Below are positions 22,039-32,304 of a stretch of DNA of 64,000 bases, piece after piece; position 1 is the stretch's first letter; every line of letters begins with the position of its first letter. Where the stretch lies: the NCBI GenBank assembly GCA_015178975.1, contig WHVD01000046.1:496001-560000 (forward strand), in the 5' to 3' direction. The DNA is from Hysterangium stoloniferum. Lineage: Eukaryota > Basidiomycota > Agaricomycetes > Hysterangiales > Hysterangiaceae. A program made the position numbers and the translations under genes. The notes under the pieces are model-generated. The model searched no databases. It was not told the DNA's origin and was given only the letters and a program-made list of their open reading frames with translations.

Positions 22039-22861
22039 TGTTATGACCGGAATTCCCGCCGGACTCCAGGCACTAACTTGTACGTACCCACACCCTATAT
22101 ACACTGATTGTCAGTTTACTGGAATTCCCACCGGACTCTGTACATCAGACTTGTCTACATTTGACTTCATTACGTTGTGTTTCAGTCACTGAAATACCCA
22201 CCGGACTCCGTCCCTGTCTATGTCCAACCCCATCCCATGCATCAGTCACTGACCCTGCTCGGAAAACCCATCTTCCCTCTAACAGAGCCCCGTTCCCATT
22301 TTAGTCGAATGACCTGTCATGATTCGGACTCTGCTCCCGCTCCATTTCCTGTTATGGTTTATGATTTGTCACGATTCAGACTCCACTCCATTCCATCCCA
22401 TTCCTAACACCAAATTTGGTGTTTACTATTCCCATTTTATGTTTTGCTAGTTTCATTTCATTATTACTGGATTTGGTATGTCATTCATTCCACAGTCTAT
22501 ATAGTCTGGCAGATGTTGTACATACAATCCAGTCAGAAAATTGGCTTAGATTCCCCCCAGTAATCTAATACATTTTCTGCTCTAAACCCCTACTTGAATC
22601 ACACCGCTCCTGCTAGTCGGAGGCCACAGGCTCCGGCACATCTATCTCTCTTATCTATCTTGACTCACAATCTCTCGACCCACGACCCCTGACCTACAAC
22701 CCCTCGACCCACAAACCCCACCTGGACTCCCCAGGATTCCTATCCACCTGTCTGAAATTGGACAACACGATCTCACAAGGGTGCAGCCTATAAGTTGAAG
22801 CCAAGTCCTACTGGATAATCCGTGGGTTTCTCCAGAAACCTGCCATGTATGCACCCTAACA
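22039..22861 (+). mobile_element. Solo LTR, family A copy 3, TSD GCATA
   Basis: This 823-bp LTR runs TGTTATGACC to ACCCTAACA. Perfect GCATA duplications flank it (22034-22038 and 22862-22866). It is more diverged from copies 1, 2 and 4 than they are from each other and resembles the LTR at 53882. It has fewer CpGs, as expected for an older insertion. Confidence 0.92.
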
Positions 22862-22866
22862 GCATA

Positions 22867-23314
22867 TAATAAAATAGAGAGAAAGTAGAAATAATAATGG
22901 AAATATAGTATGAGCTCATCCAGACTATATTTCCAGAGTATATTTCACCATACCTCTCACAAGGAGTGAGAGCTCTCATGATGTAAACTGATGGGTTGTT
23001 GGGATGCTATCACTTGGAGAAGTGAACAGTTGTATATATACACAATTTGAACAGGTCACATGATTTATTTGCACTTATTTGTGGATAATCAATAAGGTTA
23101 TGTGCTAATCATATGACAGGAACAAAACTGTTCCAATGAGATTGCATTAGTATTTGATGAAAAATAATGCTTATGTCATAGAATTCTTAGGTATATAGCC
23201 AACATATATGACTACCTAAATTAAAACTTTCAGGTCAATTGGTCAAGTACTCATTGAGTTATTCAACATTCTTTGACATATAGAAAATCATTGGAATGGT
23301 TTTGTCCCCCACTG
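22867..23314 (-). mobile_element. Truncated Tc1/mariner copy (left end and transposase N terminus)
   Basis: Read on the - strand this matches the left end of the element at 43129. It starts CAGTGGGGGACAAAAC next to a TA at 23315-23316, shares the inner inverted motif (CATTGGAACAGTTTTGTTCC, near 23130), and reaches an ATG encoding MRALTPCERYG (MKALTPPQVA in the other copy). The rest of the transposase and the other end are missing or obscured by the adjacent solo LTR. Confidence 0.75.
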
Positions 23315-23316
23315 TA

Positions 23317-23560
23317 GATGGTGGGTCCATTCAGCATCAGCACAGCATTGGCATAGTAGTGACTGCTGGAGTAGTAGGCTATGTCGAGCCTGTAGTGGAG
23401 GTGGTAGGGTGCACCGTCGATGGTGCGGTGAGATAGAGGTGTCATAAGGTGAGGCATTGGTGCAGCTGTTGTTGGGGCAGTAGTGGTAGAGGTAGTCAGG
23501 GTACTTGGAGTTGAAGTTTTCCTTTAACTTTTTGGCTTGGTCGAGCTGTTTGCAACACTT
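23317..23560 (-). pseudogene. Probable HMG-box protein fragment
   Basis: On the - strand the sequence reads QLDQAKKLKENFNSKYPDYL then YHYCP. This resembles the last helix and C-terminal strand of an HMG box (AK..K..F...YPDY.Y.P). After a probable frameshift, a serine/tyrosine-rich tail continues (RLDIAYYSSSHYYANAVLML) and is cut by the Tc1 copy at a TA. The upstream half of the box is replaced by the minisatellite. It would derive from a fungal HMG transcription factor. The match is short, so the call is tentative. Confidence 0.35.
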
Positions 23561-23950
23561 TGTGACTTTTTGTGACACTTTGCGACTTTTTGTGACACTG
23601 GGACTTTTTGTGACATTGTGTGACTTTTTGTGACACTGTGCAACTTTGTGTGACTTTTTGCAACTGTGACTTTTTGTGATACTTTGCAACTTTTTGTGAC
23701 ACTTTGTGACTTTGTGACACTTTGCGACTTTTTGTGACACTATGCGACTTTGTGTGACTTTGCAACTTTGTGTAACACTTTGCAACTTTGTGTGACACTT
23801 TGCAACTTTGTGTGACACTTTGTAACTTTGTAATACTTTGCAACTTTGTGTGACACTTTGCGACTTTTTGTGACACTTTGCAACTTTGTGTGACACTTTG
23901 CGACTTTTTGTGACACTTTGCAACTTTGTGTGACACTGTGTGTCTTTGTG
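23555..23950. repeat. 20-bp minisatellite (GTCACACAAAGTTGCAAAGT on - strand), degenerate
   Basis: About 400 bp of imperfect units of roughly 20 bp alternate ACACAAAGTTGCAAAGTGTC and ACAAAAAGTCGCAAAGTGTC variants. It begins immediately after the protease motif of the G3 fragment (THCFVDTK) and ends at the HMG-like fragment. The minus-strand frames are open because the period is 20. It is not a CRISPR: there are no spacers and no constant repeat. Confidence 0.92.
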
Positions 23951-24384
23951 TCTACAAAACAATGAGTCAAGCTGGAATCTATGAGTGCTTAGAAAATAAA
24001 TTTCAGGATCATATCAGACATAAGTTTAATAAAAAACAAGTCAGAGTTGAAAAGAGCAGATGTATTAAGACAAGTACACTCATGAATGTGCAGAAAGGTA
24101 ACACAACCCCCAACCTATGTGGAGTCTGTGGGGTTGCTTACTCTTTTTTTGGATCAGAAGCCAGTTTGTCCTTCAATGGGGATTCCATGGAGGGAGTCTT
24201 GGCTACACAACCTTTCACAGAGTTTGCTTTCACCAATGGACATTCCAGAACTTGATGACTGGGTTTTCTGCACAAAAGACAAAGGCTGTTGTCCATACAA
24301 CACTGCCTTTCTTGTGGGGTAAGTTTGCCATCAGACCCAAGCTTGTCTGTGAGGTCACTTTTTCTGTTTTGTTCACTGGATTGC

Positions 24385-24416
<32 letters not shown>

Positions 24417-25432
24417 GGAAGACTTTTTGTCACTCTTCTGGTCAGATTGTGTGGAGTTTTGGTTGCTGGTAAATGGGGTGTTGTTGTTGGGTTTGTTCAC
24501 TATGGACTTGTTGGTTTTCTCCATGGAGGTCTAATGGGCAACTTCCACTCAATGTTCCCAATAGCATGCATCTGCATTTTGAGCCTTGAGGTGCATATGA
24601 GACAATGCTTTGGGTTTGCCATCTTCACCTTTTGAGGCTTCATCCTTGAGGCAGGATGGCAGACCAGCATAGAACTGGTGGTGGAGAGTAGGATCACCCC
24701 ATTGACAATGCACTGCAAGATTGTTGAATTGGATAATATAGTCCATGATGCACTGGTTATCCTTCATACAAAGGTTGGTAAGGCTATTCTCAGCTTCTCT
24801 GGTCAGGTTGTATGGGCCAAAGTTTGTCTCTAGCTCTTCAACAAAAGTGTTTTAATTCCTCACATTCCAATCTTCAAACTAGGTCAGCTCTTCCTTGGAA
24901 AGTCCACTAAAAGCCGGTTTAAACCATTTCAATATGGATCCCAAGAGGTATGAGAGTGTGTAGTTGACTTTTTGGGAGTCTGTGGAGAATGTAGCAGATC
25001 AATTATGGAAATTGAAATGACATTGTATGAGGAAGGTGGAAGGTTTGTTGGGTTGGAATCCATGAAAGGTTCTGGAGCATTGACTTTTGACTGCAGAGAT
25101 TCCTGATCCTTTTTCTTGTTTTCACTGAGCATATGATTCAACAATTTATCTAAAGTAATTGCTAACAACTCAGAAGTGGGATTTGAAAACTGCAGTTGCT
25201 CATTAGACAGGAAATCTTTGACACCTTTGCCCTTGTTGGAGATCATGGACTCATCCTTGTGCTCAGAATTGTCCAGGTTATCTGGGAGTTCTTCAATATG
25301 GGGTTCATCTGTAGCATCCAGCTGGTTCATGAGTGACTGACTGGTATACAAAGTGAGTGGGAAATGAAGAGTTGAGGTCCAGGTATGTTTTCCTGTACAG
25401 GTTCTTTTCTTATTAGTGGCATATTGACACAA
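23950..25432 (-). pseudogene. Ty3/Gypsy G3 gag and start of protease
   Basis: The gag starts near 25432. It contains LTLYTSQSLMNQLDATDEPH and PTSELLAITLDKLLNHMLSE (24929-25432), then a stop-rich capsid part. A Lys/Asn-rich spacer has a run of ten Asn from a TTG microsatellite at 24390-24417, followed by the zinc knuckle CLLCRKPSHQVLECP (24138-24524, C-x2-C-x4-H-x4-C). The protease begins ALIDSSLTHCFVD, where relatives have DSGSTHCF. It is close to the gag of G4 (62286-63421). Pol beyond this is absent, replaced by a minisatellite. Confidence 0.85.
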
Positions 25433-26055
25433 TCTGTGAGTCCAGGTCAGAAAATACTGTTAAGGTATATCCAGGCGAACAGAGGGTTTCCAGAGAAACC
25501 CATGGGTAATCCAGTAGGACTTGGCTTCAGCTTATAGGCTGCACTCTCATGAGATCGTGGTGTCCAATTTCAAGCAGGCAAATGGAAAACCTGGGGAGTC
25601 TAGGAGTAGTCAATAGGTTGATAGGTCGAACAGTTGTTAGATCAGAAGACCAGTCAGAAAGTCCATGGGATCCAATGAGGTTGATAGCATTGTGCTTCAA
25701 AGATGAGAGGTGGGGATAGAGTAGGATATATGCTAAGCTACTGGGGGAGAACTAAGTTGATTTTCCGACTGGATTGTATGTACAAACATCAGCTAGACTA
25801 TATAGACTGTGAAATGTATGCAATGCCAAAACAGGTAATAATAAAAGCCTAAACAAGTAATCATGAATCCAGACAAGTAAATACCAAACTGGATGTTAGG
25901 GATGGAACAGAATAGAGGTGGGGTGTGAAACATGACAGGTCATTTAACCATAATGGGAATGGGGCTCAGTTAAAGAGCTGACAGGTTGTCCAGATGGAGT
26001 CTGGTAACTGGTGTATAAGACAGAGTCAGATATTAACAGGTTTAATATGTGTGGG

Positions 26056-27043
26056 TGTTAGGATACACACACAGGCCAGGTTTCCAGAGAAACCCGTGGG
26101 ATATCCGGTAGGACTTGGCTTCAGCTTATAGGCTGCACCCTCGCTAGATTGTGTTGTCCAATTTCAAACGGACGGACGGGAGTCCCAGGGAGTCCAGGCG
26201 GGATTCGTGGGTCGTAGGTCGTAAGTCAGAGGTCGTGGGTCGTAAGTCGGAGGTCGTGGTTGTAAGTCGCAGGTCGTGGGTCATAAGTCGCAGGTCGTGG
26301 GTCGTAAGTCGGAGGTCGTGGGTCGTAAGTCGGAGGTCGTGGGTCGTAAGTCAGAGGTCGTGGGTCGTACGTCAGAGGTCGTGGGTCATAAGTCGGAGGT
26401 CGTGGTTCGTAAGTCGAGATAGTTGAGAGAGATAGATACGCCGGAGCCCGTGGGCTCTGACTAGTGCGAGCGATGTGAATTAAGTAAGGTTTTTAGAGCA
26501 GAAAATGTTATTAGATTACTGGGGGGAATCTAAGCTAATTTTCTGACTGGATTGTATGTACAACATCTGCCAGTTTATATAGACCATGGAGTGAATGACA
26601 TACCAAATCCAGTAATAACGAAATGAAACTAACAAAACATAAAACAGGAATAGTAAACACCAAATTGGTGTTAGGAACAGAATGGAAATGGAGCGGAGTC
26701 CGAATCGTGACAAAGCATAACCCATAACGGGAAACGGAGTGGGAGCAGAGTCCTAAATCGTGACAGGTCATTTGACTAAAACGGGAATGGGGCTCGATTA
26801 GAGCGGTGATGGGATTCTGAGCGGGGTCTGGTGACTGATGCGTGGGACGAAGATGGACATAGACAGAGACGGAGTCTGGGGGAAGTCCGGTGACTGATAT
26901 GTATCATATTGAGGTCGAACGTAACTAGTCTTGATGTAATGGAGTCCAGGCGGGAAATCCTATAAACAGACGATTGGTGCTTGTAGCACGTGGGGGCGTA
27001 CGGGTTAGTGCCCGGAGTCCAGCGGGATTGTCCGGTCGTAACA
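26056..27043 (-). mobile_element. Solo LTR, family A copy 4, TSD GTGGG, expanded internal repeat
   Basis: It runs TGTTACGACC to CCTAACA on the - strand with perfect GTGGG duplications (26051-26055 and 27044-27048). At 988 bp it is about 150 bp longer than copies 1 and 2. The extra length is a 21-bp tandem repeat (AAGTCGGAGGTCGTGGGTCGT type) at about 26207-26413, roughly ten units against about three in copy 1. Confidence 0.93.
26207..26413. repeat. 21-bp tandem repeat inside LTR A copy 4
   Basis: About ten imperfect units of GGTCGTGGGTCGTAAGTCGGA. It lies downstream of the LTR promoter in element sense, in the transcribed part of the LTR. The long open frame over it (RRSWVVS repeats) is a by-product of a period divisible by three. 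Confidence 0.9.
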
Positions 27044-27142
27044 GTGGGTCCCAGTGGGTTGTCCAGTTAACTGTAACCTGGTGGGTATAGAGAGTCAGGT
27101 ACATATAGGATGGGGTCTAGAGCCCAGTGGGTTTTTGTAATG

Positions 27143-28404
27143 TATTCAAGGGATTCTCTTAGATAGCTCAATATATGCTATAGTGTCACAGAGCTTCAAC
27201 AATAAAACAAGCAAAGGTCCAGTAATTTAAATACTGATAGATTAATGAGCTGCATTATGAAGCTTAAACAACTTAAATCAATGCTTATTTTGATTATTGA
27301 AAGGTTCAATAGAACTGTGTATGACTCTTTTAGCAAATACAAGAACTATTCCTTGAGAATAGGGGCTAGAAGCTGAATATATGCGCAGTAACTTGGCAGA
27401 GACTTGATATAAGAGCTTCAGATTCTTGTATGCTTATTTGTAACTATTAATAGTTATTTAACAAGGTGTTAAATAATTTATTAATAGAGAAAATAATATG
27501 TATTGGATTATCTGAGTGCTTGTATTTGATTAATTCAATAAACTTAGGGCTGGGCCTTGAGTAATCTAGTATTCGCAGGGATTTCAGTAAGGATACTTAG
27601 ATACTTATTAGGTTTATTATCTAATTAATAAGCCTAAAGGGTAGCTGTGAGGCTGGGGAACTTAGATGATTAGCTAAGTCCAAGAGTTGCTGACAAAGAT
27701 TCAAGATGCTGCAAGTGTAGGTGCTTGCAGTGAGTGTATCAGACTAAGGCTATTATTGTCCTTAGGATGATGAGGTAAGCTTCTGTGCTGTACTGTAAAA
27801 TATGTGTGATAGATTGGTTTTATTGGAAACTTGGCCCTCCTTATATACATTTTGATAAATCAATGATTAACTAACTATTTAGTTTATGAGGTCATTAGTG
27901 AGATCATAATGACCTCATATTCTACTCATTATTTACCCTTTGTTTATCATGTGATTCCCTTCTCTGAGACAAGGGTTCTAACCTCTTACTTGAACATGAA
28001 GGTTCAAGGCCGCGGTCCCGGGACGGAAGCAAACGATGAGTCGGCAGAATCTAGGGTAGTCACATTCATGACTTGTGTGACTCGGGTAGTCACATTCGTG
28101 ACTTTTGTGACATCCTGACACCAGAGGCTTATCTAATAAGTCACATGACTCCAAAATGTGCAAACTAGGCTGCAGCAAGGTGCCGAAAGGTAATAACTAA
28201 GTAAATAAAATATAAATAATTAGTTAAAAATTATAATAAATTAACTAAGATATAATAGCATAATATGAGTTCATATATGCTATTATTATGCGAAGTTAAA
28301 AGGAATAAGGTCTATTTTTCACAATAAACATTAGTAAAAATACAATAAAAATTCGAGAAAATATTAAGTAATTCAAAGAAAATTAAGAGAACATTATGAG
28401 ATAA
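27143..28404. other. AT-rich non-coding stretch
   Basis: No gene is seen. A GC-rich patch at about 28005-28120 interrupts the AT-rich sequence and contains two copies of GGGTAGTCACATTC followed by RTGACTT, about 32 bp apart. The rest may be an old LTR, but no ends were found. Confidence 0.4.
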
Positions 28405-28916
28405 TGTTGATACATCATAGTTTTCCAGTTCTAATAACCTGTACTTCTGGATTTTACCCTTGTTCCACATATGGTAACTTGTCTGTTGATAAGTATTCAC
28501 TTGTTTTCTTATTGTATTCCCCATTTCAGAAATATTTTCCTTAGTCTGTCTTATTGTATTCCCATTTCAGAATACTATGGATTCCATCTTATTGTGGTCT
28601 TAGTTTGTAGTACAATAACAAGAAAACTTATATTAGTTTCTGTGAATTTGTACTTTATATACCTTAGATCTGATATCAACTTAATTTCTTATTCCTTCTG
28701 TCTTTCTGTATGCTCAATGTTCAGACCTCTTCAGAACTCTGAATATTCATAATCTTCCAGTGTAAATCCCATCTTTGAAATTAAGGACTCCTCAAGTGTT
28801 TGTATAGAAGCACAGCACATAAGCTGAAGCCAACATCCTGAACCTATCCTGAGGTTTTCAAGTTCTCAGACATTTCCCAATGGTTCCAGAATAAGTTCCT
28901 GACATGGCACTTAACA
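28405..28916 (+). repeat. Degenerate LTR, family E
   Basis: It ends GGCACTTAACA at 28916. It contains CACAGCACATAAGCTGAAGC, the shared LTR motif, near 28806. Its sequence matches the reverse complement of 50707 to about 51210 (for example TACCCTTGTTCCACATATGG against the other copy). The left end at a TGTTG is a guess and no target duplication is visible. Confidence 0.5.
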
Positions 28917-28940
28917 GCATCTTAGTTGCAAGTAGTTAGT

Positions 28941-29217
28941 GCAGTTCTGCTCAGATCAAGAGTAATAAAAATATCAAAAAGATGAAGAGAAGTTACAATT
29001 AACTCTACATACCTTTGATCTAGTAGTCAGGTATCAATGAGTAGATTAATTGCTGTAGCAGTCAATATGACTTGACACATTGTGGTTCTGTTTAGATCAA
29101 GGGCAATAAAAATATTAAAATGATGAAGAGAAGTTACAATTAACTCTATGTACCTTTGATCTAGTAGTCAAGTAGTGATTAGATTAATTGCTGTAGCAGT
29201 CAACACGACATGATGGG
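28941..29217. repeat. Direct duplication of about 140 bp
   Basis: Two adjacent copies share AGATGAAGAGAAGTTACAAT then TAACTCTA, TACCTTTGATCTAGTAGTCA, and AGATTAATTGCTGTAGCAGT. The first copy starts near 28941 and the second near 29083. Function is unknown. Confidence 0.8.
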
Positions 29218-30479
29218 TCGTGGTTACCCCTTAGTAAGGGTGTGACGCAGCAGCCCATTTGGGAGGTACGCCACAACCTGAATCGGACGTGGGAAACCGC
29301 AGGTTTTTCACCGTTCGATACCTCATTTCAAATGCTTTTAAGCCTTTTATAAATTTCCAAAGTTTTTTAAATAATTGTAAATAATTTTAAATGTTAATAA
29401 GTTTTTTATATTTTCTAAATGATCTTGAACAGTTTTTAATCCTTTTTGATCCAGAGTTAAAGCTGGGTATGTGGGTATGTGGGGGCTTGCCTCCCAAGGG
29501 TTCACCGTTCGTATTTCAGTTAACTGTGAAGTTTTAAGATTACGATCGAACACATTTTGCGTCATCTGAGACTCAAAAGAAGCATTTCCGTCGCAATTCA
29601 TGCATTTCTCAAATGGTTTAATTGAATATTGTGGACCCCAGGAGCGCAAGTGTCTCTAACCAAGAAACCAAGAAATATCGCCTCTCCTTATTTCTGCATT
29701 CTTGAGTAGCTCACCCTGGTTTAGTCAAAATTCTAAGAGAGGAGGGATTCAGTGATGATGGTGGTCGGAAAGTAAGTGCAAATGGAGTGTCATTCACTCA
29801 AGGTTCAGTTAATGATCTTTGACCTTGAGGAAATGGTTGAGTGGACACTCTGAGAGTATTAATACCTACGAATTTACCGTCGGCTTTCTCCCTGAATGTC
29901 AGATGACGATGGACTTTCATGTATCGTAAGGGATTTTTTTTTTCAAAAACAAAGAGTAAGGTTCTAATAACGCTCGCATTACTAACTAGAGTGTTTAATG
30001 AAAACAAAAGAAAATCTTGACGCCGTCAAAGCAATTCATCCAGACAGTTTGATGCTGGAAACCGGCAAGTGACATCCCCCATTTTACAGGTACATAAATC
30101 TCATCATTGGGGAATAGATGCACCATGGTGCACACTCACTTCAACCCATGTCTCCAAAGCAATTCTGGCATTATTACCTCCGGCGTTGCACACGCTATTC
30201 TTCCCGCCTGTGAAACGACTAAAACAGTTTGTACTCGGACAAGCTGTAAAAGGCCGCAATGAGCCCTGTGCAACTGGGGGAGTTGCCTAGGTCGTCCATG
30301 AACTACACAATGGACCCTTCGAAAAGGTGGTTGAGAAAGTGTAGAGAACGACTGTGGCACAATTTGGGTTGGAGGGGTGAATGAAGATACGAAGGCAGAA
30401 TCGTAGAGATCGTGCAGCCTTCCGTAATCTCACATATCATGGACAGGAAATGATCCTCCGTACGAGATATAAGTCAATT
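29218..30479. other. Intergenic region at the edge of the host-gene island
   Basis: Base composition changes here from CpG-poor to CpG-containing. No gene could be supported: the short frames at 29347-29649, 29798-30007 and 30069-30360 show no recognisable domain and no clean splice pattern. Part of it is presumably the 3' UTR of ima1. Confidence 0.4.
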
Positions 30480-32235
30480 CTATATGAAATGATAGACAGA
30501 TAGTCCCGATATAAGAGCGATAGCCAGGCCAGCCCCGGCAAAAAGCCAGACTTCGCGGTATTGCAATCCAGCCTCTTTCTGTGCTCGTTGCAGTGCTTCC
30601 AATCTTTCATCCTCTTTTTTCGGATCGCCATCTAAGCGAGCGGCTTTCTGAAATAAGTCTTCAAGACCTGTAGGCTGCTCTGGAGGAAAGAACCGCTGCG
30701 GCCGTAACCAATCCTCACGGTCGTGTACTTTTTCTGGGGGATTTGTAGGTGTCCAGTCCATCATATCTTCTTCAGGTGTTTCTATCTCTCGTAATGGTGA
30801 GGGAAACGAAGTTTTGCCAAAAACTGGTGCGGTTGACGAAGTTGGGGCTTGTGGAGCTAACGAAAAGTTAGCAAAAAGTGGATCGGGGGATGGTTGTGAT
30901 GTAGGAGTGCCGCTGCTTCTTAGTGTGCGCTCATTATTGATGCTGCGAGGCTCTAAAAGTCGGACCTTTGGCGGCCGGTTGATTTGAAGACCTATGAGGG
31001 AGAACACAGCAAGCTGGGTATTTTAGAAACAAATAAATTACATCCGAAACGCGATTAAAGCTTACTACTACTTCAGTAGCCAGTGCTCCAATATGCCAGG
31101 ATCGTATATGGAGTGGGGTGATGGGTTCCAGTAGTTTATTCCAATAATTTAACGCTAATAGGCAGGACGTTATAAAACGTGTTAACCAAATAATTATTTG
31201 GCATTTCTGTCATATATTGATAGTTGAATAGGGTGTAGAAAGGAAAGAGTACATCGCTCACAATATATCTTTGGCGACCGGAAACAGTGAAACCGCGGCC
31301 TTGTAACCGAGATAATCTCACCGTTGACCATGTCGGATCCCAGAAATGCCAGAGCACAGAAATGAGAGTGAAAATAGGGAAAAGGACGGCAAAGGAAGGC
31401 TGATCAAGGTCGTATTGAAGAACACCTACAAGGGGAGCGTCAGGGCTGCGTCCAGAGTGCAAACAACAAGCACGACTAACCAGCCATGTCTACCGCCAGG
31501 AACGCTAACCACGTCAAAGCCCATAACACCCCCCTTATTCGCCACACTAGTGCTTCCCTCCTGCCTCGGTGCTGCTCTATGGATCGCTGTGTCCCAACGT
31601 GTTGACTACGCTTCAACCAGCCTCCCAAGGCAGTTGTCCGTGCTTTGTGTTCCTTATCTTGCAGCTCTTCATCAACACTGGGTTGACAATCTTTACAAAC
31701 TGGCGGATACCGTGCTTGTAGAGCTGCAGTGTATCTTGACATTTCAGCAAGACGAACTTCGTAAGTCGGGTCCTGGAGAATGGTAAGGGTACGACAAATA
31801 GAGTAAAACAAGACATAAATACATCGGTCGATGGTAGATAATTAGATAGTAAGTTAACGAGAAGTGTTTGATTGGTTAAACATGTGTGGCAAAATGGACT
31901 TTTCGCGTAGGACGTAGGTAGCCTGTTCTTACTAGGAGACGCTGCCAACCATGCTCGGACGCCTTGTAAAAAAAAGAGTATTGATCCCATGACACACCTC
32001 TCTTGGAAAATGAAGAAGCGTTCAAAGCTTCATCATGCATCGCTGGGTCGTCCGAAACGATCTCTCCCCGCTCATCATACCGATTCCAACAGTCGCATGC
32101 AGAACACTTGAAAGACCTCGGATTTCGTGGTTGCTTGCTGAGAGGTGTTTGACAGAAGAAACACGTAGGTGGGGGAGGAGGACTCTGGAAAACGCGCATA
32201 CAGAAAACCGGTGAGTGATCAAGGTTTGAGGCCAC
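30480..32235 (-). CDS. ima1: Ima1 / NET5-like inner nuclear membrane protein
   Basis: Ima1 is an integral inner nuclear membrane protein that couples heterochromatin and nuclear architecture to the envelope. The N-terminal zinc-finger region has CFFCQTP, FKCSACDCWNRYDERGEIV and SDDPAMHDE. After intron 31942-31997 it continues SPFCHTCLTNQTLLVNLLSN, and after intron 31773-31822 it reads ARYPPVCKDCQPSVDEEL then KARTTALGGWL. These paired CxxC motifs are the Ima1_N signature. Downstream exons encode membrane segments (VLWALTWLAFLAVD; FAVLFPIFTLISVLWHF), then LNYWNKLLEPITPLHIRSWH, a low-complexity part (30480-31007) and a last hydrophobic segment, LFAGAGLAIALISGLSVYHF, before the stop. All introns are short GT-AG. 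The start is uncertain: ATG at 32235 or the in-frame ATG about 39 nt further in (MRVFQSPPPP). Confidence 0.88.
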
Positions 32236-32304
32236 TGAGGAATCGTGTTTATCGTCGTTTGCCGCTGTGGATTCACGAAATAATTCTGGCGTCAGTCTAT
32301 AACC
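32236..32304. promoter_or_regulatory. Short divergent intergenic region ima1 / LIP5
   Basis: Only 69 bp separate the two upstream-most ATGs on opposite strands. This implies overlapping 5' UTRs or a shared bidirectional promoter. No specific box was recognised. Confidence 0.4.

Larger units (their letters stand above)
25458..27142 (-). repeat. Family C LTR (5' LTR of G3) interrupted by solo LTR A
   Basis: On the + strand it starts TGTTAAGGTATATCC directly right of the G3 leader and ends near TTTTGTAATG, where the expected GTAACA is decayed. Without the inserted 993 bp it is about 692 bp. Read on the - strand it has TATATAG and CAGTCGGAAAAT (predicted RNA start). It also has the shared motif CTTGGCTTCAGCTTATAGGC at 25520. 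The LTR starting at 63455 is its homologue. Confidence 0.75.

Noticed and set aside
23496..23962. Possible repetitive protein KVAKCHTKLQSVTQS on the - strand
   Set aside because: It is a translation of a 20-bp minisatellite open in several frames, not a gene.
24230..24433. Poly-Thr / poly-Asn / poly-Leu ORFs
   Set aside because: They come from a TTG microsatellite in the gag spacer of G3. Only the Asn-rich frame belongs to gag.
26151..26426. ORF with RRSWVVS repeats
   Set aside because: It is a by-product of the 21-bp LTR repeat.
30069..30360. Possible small Cys-containing gene beside ima1
   Set aside because: No consistent splice pattern, signal peptide or domain could be supported on either strand.
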